The position numbers and the translations under genes are program-made. This document shows positions 8,525 through 15,837 of a stretch of DNA of 28,739 nt, one piece after another. Every line of letters begins with the position of its first letter. The first letter of the stretch is position 1. The notes under the pieces were generated by a model. The model had not been told where the DNA came from and searched no databases. It was given only the letters and a program-made list of their open reading frames with translations. The DNA is from a virus: IMG/VR virus record IMGVR_UViG_3300031951_000926, positions 1-28,739 of that record; one strand, written 5' to 3'.

Positions 8525-9124
8525 TCATTCGTTGGATGCAAAGTTCGATACCCAAGCTACCGTCAGGATAATGGACGGAATAGCCGGAATATTGCCGCTT
8601 GCCGCTACGTACGGGATGACCACGTTAGTGTCAGCAGCCTGCCAAGCCAACTCAAAATAGTCGTTGGCTTCCAATACCAACATAAAGTTCCAAGCCGCCA
8701 CGATCTCGTTGTTGGGACCGTCGATGACGATCTTGGTAGCTGAGTCCGGCAAATTCACCCCATTAACGCGGGGCCAAATGTAGACCGGACTTGCGGAACC
8801 ACCGGTCTTGTCCAACTGAGCCGAAAACTGAAAGTTGTATACGCCTGTGTTGTTTACGTAGATCTTGGAAGTCGGCGTACCGCGAACAACCTGAAACTCA
8901 GAAACGACCGAGTTGTACGTAAACAAATTGACTGTATCAGCTACCGGATTCGTCTGCGTCGTGGTGTCAAAGTACGAAGCATGTGCAGTAGGCGAGTTGA
9001 TGCGGTTTGAGACTTGGGTAAAGAAGAGGCGCAGAACATTATTGAACTGCTCCATACCTCGTTGATCGTACTCACGCAGAGCAACCGGAAGGTTCGGCGG
9101 AACTACGTTACGGGGTACAGTCAT
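8525..9124 (-). CDS. Phage tail protein with probable C1q/TNF-like jelly-roll fold, 199 aa
   Basis: The ATG at 9124 overlaps the stop of the 769-aa gene (TAATG); an upstream in-frame start would sit inside that gene and is not needed. The first 50 residues (VPPNLPVALREYDQ, QFNNVLRLFF) look helical and could attach to the tail. The rest is beta-rich with the pattern NTGVYNFQFSAQLDKT, then IWPRVNGVNLPDS, then LEANDYFELAW. This succession of strands resembles C1q/TNF-like sandwiches in phage tail tips and fibres. The protein sits directly after the nozzle-like protein, so I infer a tail-tip or fibre-base component. The family assignment rests on pattern memory only. Confidence 0.7.
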   Translation of the reverse strand: MTVPRNVVPPNLPVALREYDQRGMEQFNNVLRLFFTQVSNRINSPTAHASYFDTTTQTNPVADTVNLFTYNSVVSEFQVVRGTPTSKIYVNNTGVYNFQFSAQLDKTGGSASPVYIWPRVNGVNLPDSATKIVIDGPNNEIVAAWNFMLVLEANDYFELAWQAADTNVVIPYVAASGNIPAIPSIILTVAWVSNFASNE

Positions 9125-11433
9125 TACCGACGCCCATCCGGTCGCATATCCAGACGCATCGCACCCATCTGCCAAGCCACACCAAGCGCAGTCGAGGCTA
9201 TACGGAAGGCAATCTGCCTACCTCTGATACGGGTGAAGACCTGATCCGTATACCGCTCAATCGGTAGAACCACCGTAGCCTGCACTGCATCCGTATCGCC
9301 CGTGCCATAAGCCGCGCCGGGGTAGTTGTGCGGAGTTACCGTCAGGTCAACAGCCGGGGTCGAGGTAGAAGAACCAAGGAACTTAACGTCCGGAATGATG
9401 CGCGAGACAAAGGCAAAGTGTTCACCGTCACCGATGGCGAAGTCCGAAGATTCGATAAACGCCGTAATTGGCTCTGCCGTACCAGTCGAAGTGTCGTCCC
9501 AACCGACTTCGTGGAACATGACTTGGTTCGGAGCCGTCATCGCCACTGCCGTATACGCAGTATGTGAAGCAGCAGTAGTACCGTTAGCACCACGCACGCA
9601 CCCAGTAAGAGTGTTGTTTGTTTTGCCGGTGTAAGTAATTTCTTCAGAGTCGATGGCAATCGTGCCAGCATTCGGATACGACGAAGCATTGATGAGCGAT
9701 ATAGTGGTGACAGACGAATTGATGTCCGTGTCGAGATAAGACTCTTGAATGCTGAACGAAAGTTGCGGGAACTCACGAATTGTCTGCCGAGCAAACGCCG
9801 TTCGCATTAACGACCCGTACGCCCACACCTGATCTAAATAGTTGTACGTCACATACAGGCTATTCGTATTGCTACCCGTGCCGGGATAAAACCACCAGAT
9901 TTCGCTGAAGGCTTCGTTGTTACCACAGACAACTTGGGCAATTTGTTCTCGATTCAATGTACTAAACACGTGCTGGCGCAACGTGCAGGGCAGCGTATTT
10001 ACGCGACCGTCATACACGAAGAACTTGTCCGTACCCATCCAGTACGTCGCGTTGTTGACCGAGATGACAGAGTTTGGTGACGCAACCGAAATGTCTTCGT
10101 CAAGGATGGTAAAACCCCACACAAACGGAGGCCCAAGGTACTGCATCGAATAGATCGACGTATCCGTAAGCACCAAGATTTCTTGGCGAGTACCAACCGC
10201 AGCGACAATCTCAGACCCACTGGAGAGGCGTTGTTCACCTGACTGGTTCGTAACCTCCGGCACCCATTCCCACGGATTGTCTTGATCGGACCAACGAACA
10301 AGTAGCGGATCAAAGTTGGTCGTGAAATCAGTCGGATCGTATGGGTTAGCCCCCATCGCAATCGTAAAGTCGTTAACCGGCGAACTAATGACAAGATTCG
10401 TTTCATTCGGCACATGCCGACCAGCGTAGCTAAACGAAACATCCGTCAAAGTGCCTGATGCCGTGGTAACAGCCGAGAGCAGAACGCTTGTGCTGCCATC
10501 CCAGTCTTCATCAACATAAGTGCCAGCGGCTATGCCACTACCCGTAACGACCGCGCCCGTGTTGATCCCCGTGGCATCAGCAACAGTAATAGTAAGAGTG
10601 CTAGCCGCAAACGTACCAATAGTGCTGACTTTAACGATGGAGTTGGCTTTGGCTGCAAGCGTAGTTGCTCGTGCCCAAGTCGAAGTGTCCTTCGTCCAGT
10701 AGAAAATCTCGCCTGAACGCTCAGCAAAAATTAGGTCATCGCCGTAGTTAAACTGCGACCAAAGACGTAGCGGGATACCCTGCGGATTAGCCGAACCCCA
10801 ACCGCCATAGCCCCACGGAGGACCGCCCCAACCAACTTGAGTCGTATATACAGCAGGACCAGCGTTGATCTGGTAGTTAGCAACGACTAGCGAACCGCCA
10901 CCTGTAACAGAACTCGTGGCTGCACTTGGAGCGATAATCGTAAACGTGTTGGCACTAGGCACCGAAATAACTTCAAACTCGCCATTTAAGACGAGACTCA
11001 TGCCACCGCCTGTGAGCGCCGTAGCACCAGAGAAAGTAACGTAAGAGCCGATTGAAGTGCCGTGCGCCGTGGCGCTAACAAATACAGATTTGCTACTGGA
11101 TGTCGTCGTAAACGGATTTTGAGAAAGCGTGACCGAAGCAGCACGAAGCGGGGTGATGTCATAGTAGGCACCACCTAATTCCACGTAATACTTCTGATTT
11201 GTGCCAACACCCAGCAGGTTTTGGGAGGTAAGCGTGACCCAGTTCCAGAGTGCACGGGCAACGCCTTTAAACGTCGAGCCAGCAATAGAAGTAATGTTGA
11301 CCCAGCCGCCGATCTTCTGGGTGAAGCCACCACGGAACCGTATCTTTTCGGATACAAAGAAGCCGCCTTCGTTGGCGTAGTTAGTGGTCTCGCGGTTTAC
11401 GCCGGGACGGAATTGAACCTTCTGAATTGGCAT
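9124..11433 (-). CDS. Tail nozzle / DNA stabilisation protein (P22 gp10-like), 769 aa
   Basis: The ATG at 11433 overlaps the lysozyme stop (TGATG); a TTG one codon earlier is less likely. The N-terminus (VQFRPGVNRETTNYANEGG, then RFRGGFTQKIGGW) and the centre (LLVRWSDQDNPWEWVP at about 378-392, ILVLTDTSIYSMQYLG at 419-434, NNATYWMGTDKFFVYDG) follow the signature I associate with podovirus tail stabilisation or nozzle proteins. That family forms the end of the short tail and holds the packaged DNA in. Residues 100-180 and 260-335 look like inserted beta domains (TAHGTSIGSYVTFSGA; ATGINTGAVVTGSGI), and about 565-635 holds another (GTIAIDSEEITYTGK). Such insertions explain why it is longer than the 470-residue P22 protein. 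The beta-rich layout suits a propeller-like hub. Confidence 0.75.
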   Translation of the reverse strand: MPIQKVQFRPGVNRETTNYANEGGFFVSEKIRFRGGFTQKIGGWVNITSIAGSTFKGVARALWNWVTLTSQNLLGVGTNQKYYVELGGAYYDITPLRAASVTLSQNPFTTTSSSKSVFVSATAHGTSIGSYVTFSGATALTGGGMSLVLNGEFEVISVPSANTFTIIAPSAATSSVTGGGSLVVANYQINAGPAVYTTQVGWGGPPWGYGGWGSANPQGIPLRLWSQFNYGDDLIFAERSGEIFYWTKDTSTWARATTLAAKANSIVKVSTIGTFAASTLTITVADATGINTGAVVTGSGIAAGTYVDEDWDGSTSVLLSAVTTASGTLTDVSFSYAGRHVPNETNLVISSPVNDFTIAMGANPYDPTDFTTNFDPLLVRWSDQDNPWEWVPEVTNQSGEQRLSSGSEIVAAVGTRQEILVLTDTSIYSMQYLGPPFVWGFTILDEDISVASPNSVISVNNATYWMGTDKFFVYDGRVNTLPCTLRQHVFSTLNREQIAQVVCGNNEAFSEIWWFYPGTGSNTNSLYVTYNYLDQVWAYGSLMRTAFARQTIREFPQLSFSIQESYLDTDINSSVTTISLINASSYPNAGTIAIDSEEITYTGKTNNTLTGCVRGANGTTAASHTAYTAVAMTAPNQVMFHEVGWDDTSTGTAEPITAFIESSDFAIGDGEHFAFVSRIIPDVKFLGSSTSTPAVDLTVTPHNYPGAAYGTGDTDAVQATVVLPIERYTDQVFTRIRGRQIAFRIASTALGVAWQMGAMRLDMRPDGRR

Positions 11434-11921
11434 CAAACTACTCCCGAGAGGTACAACGCCCGTTCGTCGTTGCGCCTTTTTACCAGCCCCGGCAGGACTC
11501 TACCACCCGCCTTTGTCCACTTCAGAAACTCGTCAGCCGCTTCCTCAAACTCGCCTCGGTTAGTCTTCATCCGAAGGGAAGAGCGTTGGAGATTGCCAAG
11601 ACCCACGTTGAAGGCAAAACTGACGAGAGAATCGAAGACTCCCTGATTACCAACAGCAGCAGGGCAAAGTCGAACCACGCCACGCTCAAACCGACCAAGG
11701 TCTTGAGAAAGTATCCGATCCACCTCGTCCATCGTGAGAACCCGGTCCCAGCCTGCGGGTATCGGTAGATTCTTGCGCTCCTCATACTTCACCGTAGCGT
11801 GAGCGGGATCAATCACGTGGCCGACACCGACAGTCCACAAGAGGGCAGGGCAGCGGTAAGGCTTGGTCCGTACCCCCTCGTGATGTTTGATCATGTCGAT
11901 GGCAGCCTTGGAGACTTTCAC
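11433..11921 (-). CDS. Endolysin, T4-type lysozyme (GH24), 162 aa
   Basis: It cleaves the glycan chains of peptidoglycan to release progeny. The best start is the GTG at 11921, which overlaps the holin stop as GTGA and gives the usual short lead MKVSKAAIDMIKHHEG; a TTG further upstream would add ten atypical residues inside the holin gene. The GH24 catalytic pattern is complete: E15, eight residues, C24, five residues, T30. Cys in place of Asp at the second site is a known variant of the E-8-D/C-5-T motif. VGVGHV (31-36) follows, then SLVSFAFNVGLG (98-109) and the C-terminal RRNDERALYLSG. There is no signal peptide or SAR segment, so export depends on the holin encoded just upstream. Confidence 0.95.
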   Translation of the reverse strand: MKVSKAAIDMIKHHEGVRTKPYRCPALLWTVGVGHVIDPAHATVKYEERKNLPIPAGWDRVLTMDEVDRILSQDLGRFERGVVRLCPAAVGNQGVFDSLVSFAFNVGLGNLQRSSLRMKTNRGEFEEAADEFLKWTKAGGRVLPGLVKRRNDERALYLSGVV

Positions 11922-12403
11922 TTCTTGCCGAACGCCTGCGTGCCGAACCAAAAGGCGATGATCGAAGACAGGATCAGCATCTCGTCGTCCGAGAATACTT
12001 CAGCCATCGCAGCGGCAAACGGCACACCCGTGTTATAGGCATACCAAACTCCAGCGATGTTGATGGCGACTAACTCCAGCACGAAGATATAAGTTACAAC
12101 CGGACGGACGCTGGCGCGAAGATTAATCATCCACTGGCTTGCGCCTTTGCCAATCTCCATGTCGTGCTGGTACAGGGCTTGGCGTTCCTCGCCTGCCGTC
12201 TGCGTCTGGATCTGCTCCAACTTGATCTCTTCTACCCGTGCCTGAGCAATGAAGCCACGCTCAGCCAAGGCCAATTCACGCTCCTTCTGGGCAGCAACCA
12301 GAGCCAACTCATGCTTCTTGTCCTGCCGATCTTGGAAGATCTGAAGGATCTTAGGCAGCCCACCCGCGAGAAAGGACAGGAAGGTTGAGATCATCGTCAT
12401 CAT
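11918..12403 (-). CDS. Holin of the three-TM GTA/phage type, 161 aa
   Basis: It has a hydrophobic N-terminal segment (about 4-22), a charged helical coiled-coil region (26-85) rich in Glu, Gln and Ala, then two strong membrane segments (about 99-121, VVTYIFVLELVAINIAGVW; and 142-157, ending IIAFWFGTQAFGKK). This order matches the three-TM holin family found in gene transfer agents and aquatic phages (Pfam GTA_holin_3TM, from memory). The ATG overlaps the fibre stop (ATGA) and its own stop overlaps the lysozyme GTG, so holin and endolysin are translationally coupled. It would permeabilise the inner membrane at lysis. Confidence 0.88.
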   Translation of the reverse strand: MMTMISTFLSFLAGGLPKILQIFQDRQDKKHELALVAAQKERELALAERGFIAQARVEEIKLEQIQTQTAGEERQALYQHDMEIGKGASQWMINLRASVRPVVTYIFVLELVAINIAGVWYAYNTGVPFAAAMAEVFSDDEMLILSSIIAFWFGTQAFGKK

Positions 12404-13899
12404 GGATGCGTCCTCTTGTACTCGTCAAACTCGGCTTTGAGTTCTTGGATGGCTTTGATTAGCGGGGCTACCAACTCTTCATAACCAATAGTTAAAACAG
12501 CATCGCCACCCTTGATGCTGTGATCCTGATAGCCACCGAAATCCACGCCCATCGCATCCATCGTCTGTTTGACTTCTTGAGCAATCAGACCTTGGTGGTA
12601 ACGAGTGCGGGTATGGGTTCCATTGTGAGTAATGTTGGCGAGTTTGTTTGCCTCTTCCCAGTTGGCGTAATCCGTTTCCCATTGGCTAAACGCGACCTGA
12701 TAAGCAGCATCGTTAGGATAAGAGAGAGGATTAGGTTTTTCAGGAGCGGCGGTGCGATAGTCTTCACGCATGTCCCACTTAAAATCGCGGGGACGCAGGG
12801 CCAGAATAAAATTTAACCCTAGTTGCGTATCACGAATGTCAGTCTTATCCCGAGCATCCGAGCGATCCTGCACAGCGCCATAGGCATACGTCGTGGTTGA
12901 CGAGTTACCAAGTTGAACTTGATTGCTGCCCGTTACACTTGAGTTGTAGCCAAGACAAGTTGAGTTGCTGTAGTTACCACTAGCGTACGCGGTGTCTCCA
13001 AGTGCAGAGTTATTATTTCCAGTGGTGATACCACCGCCAGCCGCAAATCCAACCATTGAGTTGGCGCTACCACTTGTAATGGAATCACCGGCATTCATGC
13101 CGATTAAAGTGTTATATGACCCAGTGCTGACAACAGTACCTGCCGTATCACCAAATCCAGCATTAGCACTACCTGAAGTTATTTCACGGAGCGCCCAAAA
13201 ACCAAAGGCAGTATTGTTTGTACCGGTAGCAGATGTTCCTACACCCTGAAGTGCAGAATTTCCCATCGCCGTATTGCCGTTAGACTGAACATTTCTTCCG
13301 GCTTGATATCCAACGTAAGTGGTAAAAGAGACGTTATAAATCCCACCACCTGCGTCGTACCCAACATGAGTGTTTGAAACTCCAGTGGTAACTGCGGTTC
13401 CGGCATTAACACCAACAAGTGTATTTAATGAGCCAGTGGTAATACTGTCGCCTGCGTCAACGCCAAATCCCGTATTGGATGCGCCAGTAAAACCCTCAAG
13501 TCCGGAATCAATCGCCTCAACAATATCCGTACCATTTGACACCAAGATTTGCTTGGCACCATTTTCAATCGTGACACCCGTCTGACCGGCCACCTTCATC
13601 GTGATCGTGCCAGAGGTGCAGTTGTTGTAAACGAAATAGAGTTTCTTATTGGACGGGACGATGACCGTGCTGCCGTTCCCAGTGAACTCAAGGTACATGT
13701 TCCGGGCTACGCCAGTTGCACCATTGGGAATGGTCAGAGTCAGGGTGACTCCGGAAGTTAGGGCTTGGGTTTCATACCCAGAAATGGCCTGCTCGACCAA
13801 AGTTCCCAAGTTGGTGTTGGTGGTATTGCCCCATGTACCGGCTTGATCGCCAGTCCCGATGAGTTCCAATGCCAAGTTGGTGCTGTATGTACTAGCCAT
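12400..13899 (-). CDS. Tail fibre with C-terminal S74 self-cleaving chaperone, 499 aa
   Basis: The ATG at 13899 has GAGG upstream. The N-terminus (NLALELIGTGDQAGTWGNTTNTN) is a common phage fibre attachment signature. Residues 135-320 are beta-roll-like repeats of the form SxNTxxGxxAG, typical of trimeric fibre shafts. The C-terminal domain carries S347-D348 with K352 (SDARDK), the Ser/Lys dyad spacing of intramolecular chaperone (peptidase S74) domains, then GLIAQEV (437-443) and a C-terminal helix. In this family the domain trimerises the fibre and then cuts itself off just before the Ser. That would give a mature 346-aa fibre and a 153-aa released chaperone. Receptor binding is the likely role. 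Confidence 0.92.
   Translation of the reverse strand: MASTYSTNLALELIGTGDQAGTWGNTTNTNLGTLVEQAISGYETQALTSGVTLTLTIPNGATGVARNMYLEFTGNGSTVIVPSNKKLYFVYNNCTSGTITMKVAGQTGVTIENGAKQILVSNGTDIVEAIDSGLEGFTGASNTGFGVDAGDSITTGSLNTLVGVNAGTAVTTGVSNTHVGYDAGGGIYNVSFTTYVGYQAGRNVQSNGNTAMGNSALQGVGTSATGTNNTAFGFWALREITSGSANAGFGDTAGTVVSTGSYNTLIGMNAGDSITSGSANSMVGFAAGGGITTGNNNSALGDTAYASGNYSNSTCLGYNSSVTGSNQVQLGNSSTTTYAYGAVQDRSDARDKTDIRDTQLGLNFILALRPRDFKWDMREDYRTAAPEKPNPLSYPNDAAYQVAFSQWETDYANWEEANKLANITHNGTHTRTRYHQGLIAQEVKQTMDAMGVDFGGYQDHSIKGGDAVLTIGYEELVAPLIKAIQELKAEFDEYKRTHP
12844..12861 (-). other. Predicted S74 autocleavage site codons (S347 to K352)
   Basis: Codons for SDARDK in the 499-aa fibre. By family knowledge the Ser/Lys dyad is separated by five positions and the chain is cut immediately before the Ser. 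Spacing and context match here. Confidence 0.8.
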
Positions 13900-13909
13900 G
13901 TTTAAGCCT

Positions 13910-14599
13910 CTACGCCGCTATTGGCGTCCAAATATCTGTATCGCCCGTACTAATCGGTGTCCACGTTGATGCTGACGGGTCAGGAATGGGCGTCCACGGC
14001 CCGGTCGGAACAGGCACGATATTACCCCAAACGGTGACTTGCCCCACGACTCCCACTGCCGACACGCCCGTGACGAGAACCGTAGCGCCCGCCGAGACCG
14101 CAACCGTGCCGACCTGACCTGTGGCCGAGACTCCGGTGGGTTTGACAATCGTCTCGACAAGAACCGTGACTTGGCCGACAACGCCGGTACCTTCGACTCC
14201 CGTGAGAAATACAGTGGCTGCACCTGTGGCAGTAACCGTACCGACCGCGCCTGAAGCCTCAACCCCAGTGACCGGAGCATTGGCAGCGGCAGCGACAGCG
14301 ACCGTTCCGACTTCACCTGTGCCTTCAACCCCAGTGAGCAGGATTGTGGCTGTGCCGGTAACTTGGACTGTGCCGGTTTGCCCGTTGGCTTCGACTCCCG
14401 TGACGGGAACATTGGCTTCACCAAAGACAAAGACGGTTCCAATCTGTCCGTTAGCCTCGACCCCGTTGACCAGAGTGTTGGCATCGGCAACAACAAGAAC
14501 CGTACCGACGAAGCCATTGCCCTGTACCCCCGTGACAACAACCGCCCCTTCCCCCAGTGCGGAGAATGGTGCTGCTGAAAGAGGTACAAAGCCGAGCAT
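13910..14599 (-). CDS. Repeat-built virion protein with eight 22-residue units, 229 aa
   Basis: The ATG at 14599 follows the previous stop by 4 bases. Residues 1-21 are a hydrophobic lead (MLGFVPLSAAPFSALGEG). Residues 22-197 are eight exact-length 22-residue repeats with the core TGVEGxGxVGTVxV. The tail has three WTPI motifs (202-205, 213-216, 224-227). I recognise this design from aquatic phage genomes but know no function. The alternating Val/Gly pattern predicts a beta-solenoid or stacked hairpins, and WTPI could be an attachment or lectin-like tip. It sits just before the S74 fibre, so a tail or fibre accessory role is plausible. Other frames over this gene are also open, but only because the repeat unit is a multiple of three. 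Confidence 0.8.
   Translation of the reverse strand: MLGFVPLSAAPFSALGEGAVVVTGVQGNGFVGTVLVVADANTLVNGVEANGQIGTVFVFGEANVPVTGVEANGQTGTVQVTGTATILLTGVEGTGEVGTVAVAAAANAPVTGVEASGAVGTVTATGAATVFLTGVEGTGVVGQVTVLVETIVKPTGVSATGQVGTVAVSAGATVLVTGVSAVGVVGQVTVWGNIVPVPTGPWTPIPDPSASTWTPISTGDTDIWTPIAA
14009..14536 (-). repeat. Eight tandem 66-bp units (22-residue protein repeats)
   Basis: Residues 22-197 of the 229-aa protein. Units begin VTGV, LTGV, VNGV or PTGV and end before the next, all exactly 22 residues. Many third codon positions differ between units while the protein pattern is kept. Confidence 0.88.
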
Positions 14600-14603
14600 C
14601 GGC

Positions 14604-14984
14604 TTAGATCGTCAGCGAACCTGCGCTCGGAACTTCAACCCACGACTGCGTGGCTTCGTCCCATGAGTACATCTTGCCATCTTGCGGCATCGGTACTGGG
14701 GCTTCCCACTGCGCGGTGTTGCTGTTCAGAACCCACGACGGATAGGGCTTCGGCGGAACAAATGCGTCGATACCGGCATCGTAGGTGTAGCCAACACCCG
14801 CATAGTTCTTGCGAATGTTGCCGTTGTAGGAAGTCTGTTTCCAGTTCCCACCCAGCAAACGCTGGCAGAACGCCACGCCAATGCTATCGACTTCGTTGCC
14901 GTTAGCGTCAGCCGTATCCTTGTTGGCTACGACGATGACTCGCAGCACAACATTGTTATCATCAATTTCAGCAAAGTGAGCCAT
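14604..14984 (-). CDS. Conserved aquatic-phage protein of unknown function, 126 aa
   Basis: The ATG at 14984 has GAGGGA upstream, spanning the stop of the oxygenase gene. The sequence MAHFAEIDDNNVVLRVIVV, then VAFCQRLLGGNWKQTSYNG, then RKNYAGVGYTYDAGIDAFVPPKPYPSW is a pattern I know from many marine and freshwater phages, usually among tail genes. No catalytic motif is visible. The C-terminal part (MYSWDEATQSWVEV) resembles the short Trp-rich ends of tail fibre-associated proteins. Probably a small virion or tail accessory protein. Confidence 0.8.
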   Translation of the reverse strand: MAHFAEIDDNNVVLRVIVVANKDTADANGNEVDSIGVAFCQRLLGGNWKQTSYNGNIRKNYAGVGYTYDAGIDAFVPPKPYPSWVLNSNTAQWEAPVPMPQDGKMYSWDEATQSWVEVPSAGSLTI

Positions 14985-14986
14985 GT

Positions 14987-15592
14987 TTAATCCCTCAAAT
15001 GTAAACCGGTTAGAGACTTCTCATCCCCAACGTAACCAACAGGAAACGTGTTAAACGACAAACTGATCCGAGTGTCTTCGCCCTGCACGGTCTGAACCAT
15101 GTGCGTGAGGCTAGACGGGAACAGGATCAACTCTTTTGCAACTGCTTCAAACCACCAAGACTCGGAGTTGTACAAGTTCCAGTTCTCGGTCGGTAGGCTG
15201 ATCTGCTTGTAGCCGTCCTTGTAGAAATAGATCTTGTCCGATTCTTTGTTGGCTTTGATGTAAAGCACACCAGAGACAAAAGAGTTTGGATGAGCGTGTT
15301 TGTGATGCCACTGTCCGGGCTTGGTGTAGTTCAACCAAGACTGCGTGATCCGAAGGTTTACGTCCTTGCTCGGGGCATGGATCTCCTTCAGGTACGTCGC
15401 AACAGATGCCTCACAAAAATCGCTCAAGCCCTTCAACTCAATGTTGTTGAAGACGTAGTTATCGTCGCTTGTCGTGTTGCCTTCGTTGTTGTGCTGAGAT
15501 TGTTTCAGCACGAACTCCAACTCCCGCTCCGTGAACTCACGGTCGAGGTTGAACCGGGCAACCGGTGTTGGGAATATCCCGTGCAGAATCAT
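14987..15592 (-). CDS. 2OG-Fe(II) oxygenase family protein, 201 aa
   Basis: The start (MILHGIFPTPVARFNL) and the core match the phage-encoded putative 2OG-Fe(II) oxygenases. The metal site is probably H99/H101 (HAHPNSFVSGVLYI) and H164 (FPSSLTHMV), with R175 (TRISLSFN) as 2-oxoglutarate ligand. The usual HxD is replaced by HxH followed by PNS, as I recall for this subfamily. The protein length is typical. The ATG overlaps the preceding stop (ATGA). Such enzymes hydroxylate a protein, nucleotide or small molecule; the substrate here is unknown. Its position between adhesin and fibre genes makes modification of a tail protein one possibility. Confidence 0.85.
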   Translation of the reverse strand: MILHGIFPTPVARFNLDREFTERELEFVLKQSQHNNEGNTTSDDNYVFNNIELKGLSDFCEASVATYLKEIHAPSKDVNLRITQSWLNYTKPGQWHHKHAHPNSFVSGVLYIKANKESDKIYFYKDGYKQISLPTENWNLYNSESWWFEAVAKELILFPSSLTHMVQTVQGEDTRISLSFNTFPVGYVGDEKSLTGLHLRD

Positions 15593-15837
15593 GCAGCCGC
15601 CTGTTCAATTTGTTTGGCGTACTCGTCAAAAGCCTTCTGCTGCTCCGGCAACAGGATCGTGGGAACCGCATCTTCCAGTTCCTTGATCTTTTCAATCGTG
15701 AACATGATCTCTTCCCACGAGGGCTTCGGACGCGGATCTTCCCACCGCGTGATCTCACGATTGCTGATTTCCCACTTCGCACCCGGACGAAGCAAGTGCA
15801 TCGCCGTGTCAATACCCATGATTTGATACGCTTTCAT
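15589..15837 (-). CDS. Small helper-like protein next to adhesin, 82 aa
   Basis: The ATG at 15837 overlaps the stop of the 1053-aa adhesin gene (TAATG), and its own stop overlaps the oxygenase ATG (ATGA). The sequence KAYQIMGIDTAMHLLRPGAKWEIS, then ITRWEDPRPKPSWEEI, then a charged helix to the end is a form I have seen directly downstream of phage fibre genes. Size, helix content and position suggest an assembly helper for the neighbouring glycine-rich protein, but this is inference and no assay-backed family name is recognised. Confidence 0.75.
   Translation of the reverse strand: MKAYQIMGIDTAMHLLRPGAKWEISNREITRWEDPRPKPSWEEIMFTIEKIKELEDAVPTILLPEQQKAFDEYAKQIEQAAA

Noticed and set aside
14009-14536. 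CRISPR-like array
   Set aside because: The 66-base repeats are inside a coding frame, are diverged at third positions and have no constant repeat with variable spacers.
13918-14589. 223-aa minus-strand frame and a 181-aa plus-strand frame over the 22-residue repeat gene
   Set aside because: A 66-base repeat keeps all frames open together. The chosen frame has the regular protein pattern, the better start and the tight spacing to neighbours.
15589-15837. Programmed frameshift pair of tail assembly chaperones
   Set aside because: No slippery heptamer is visible, there is no overlapping extension frame, and no tape-measure gene is present. The 82-aa protein stands alone.
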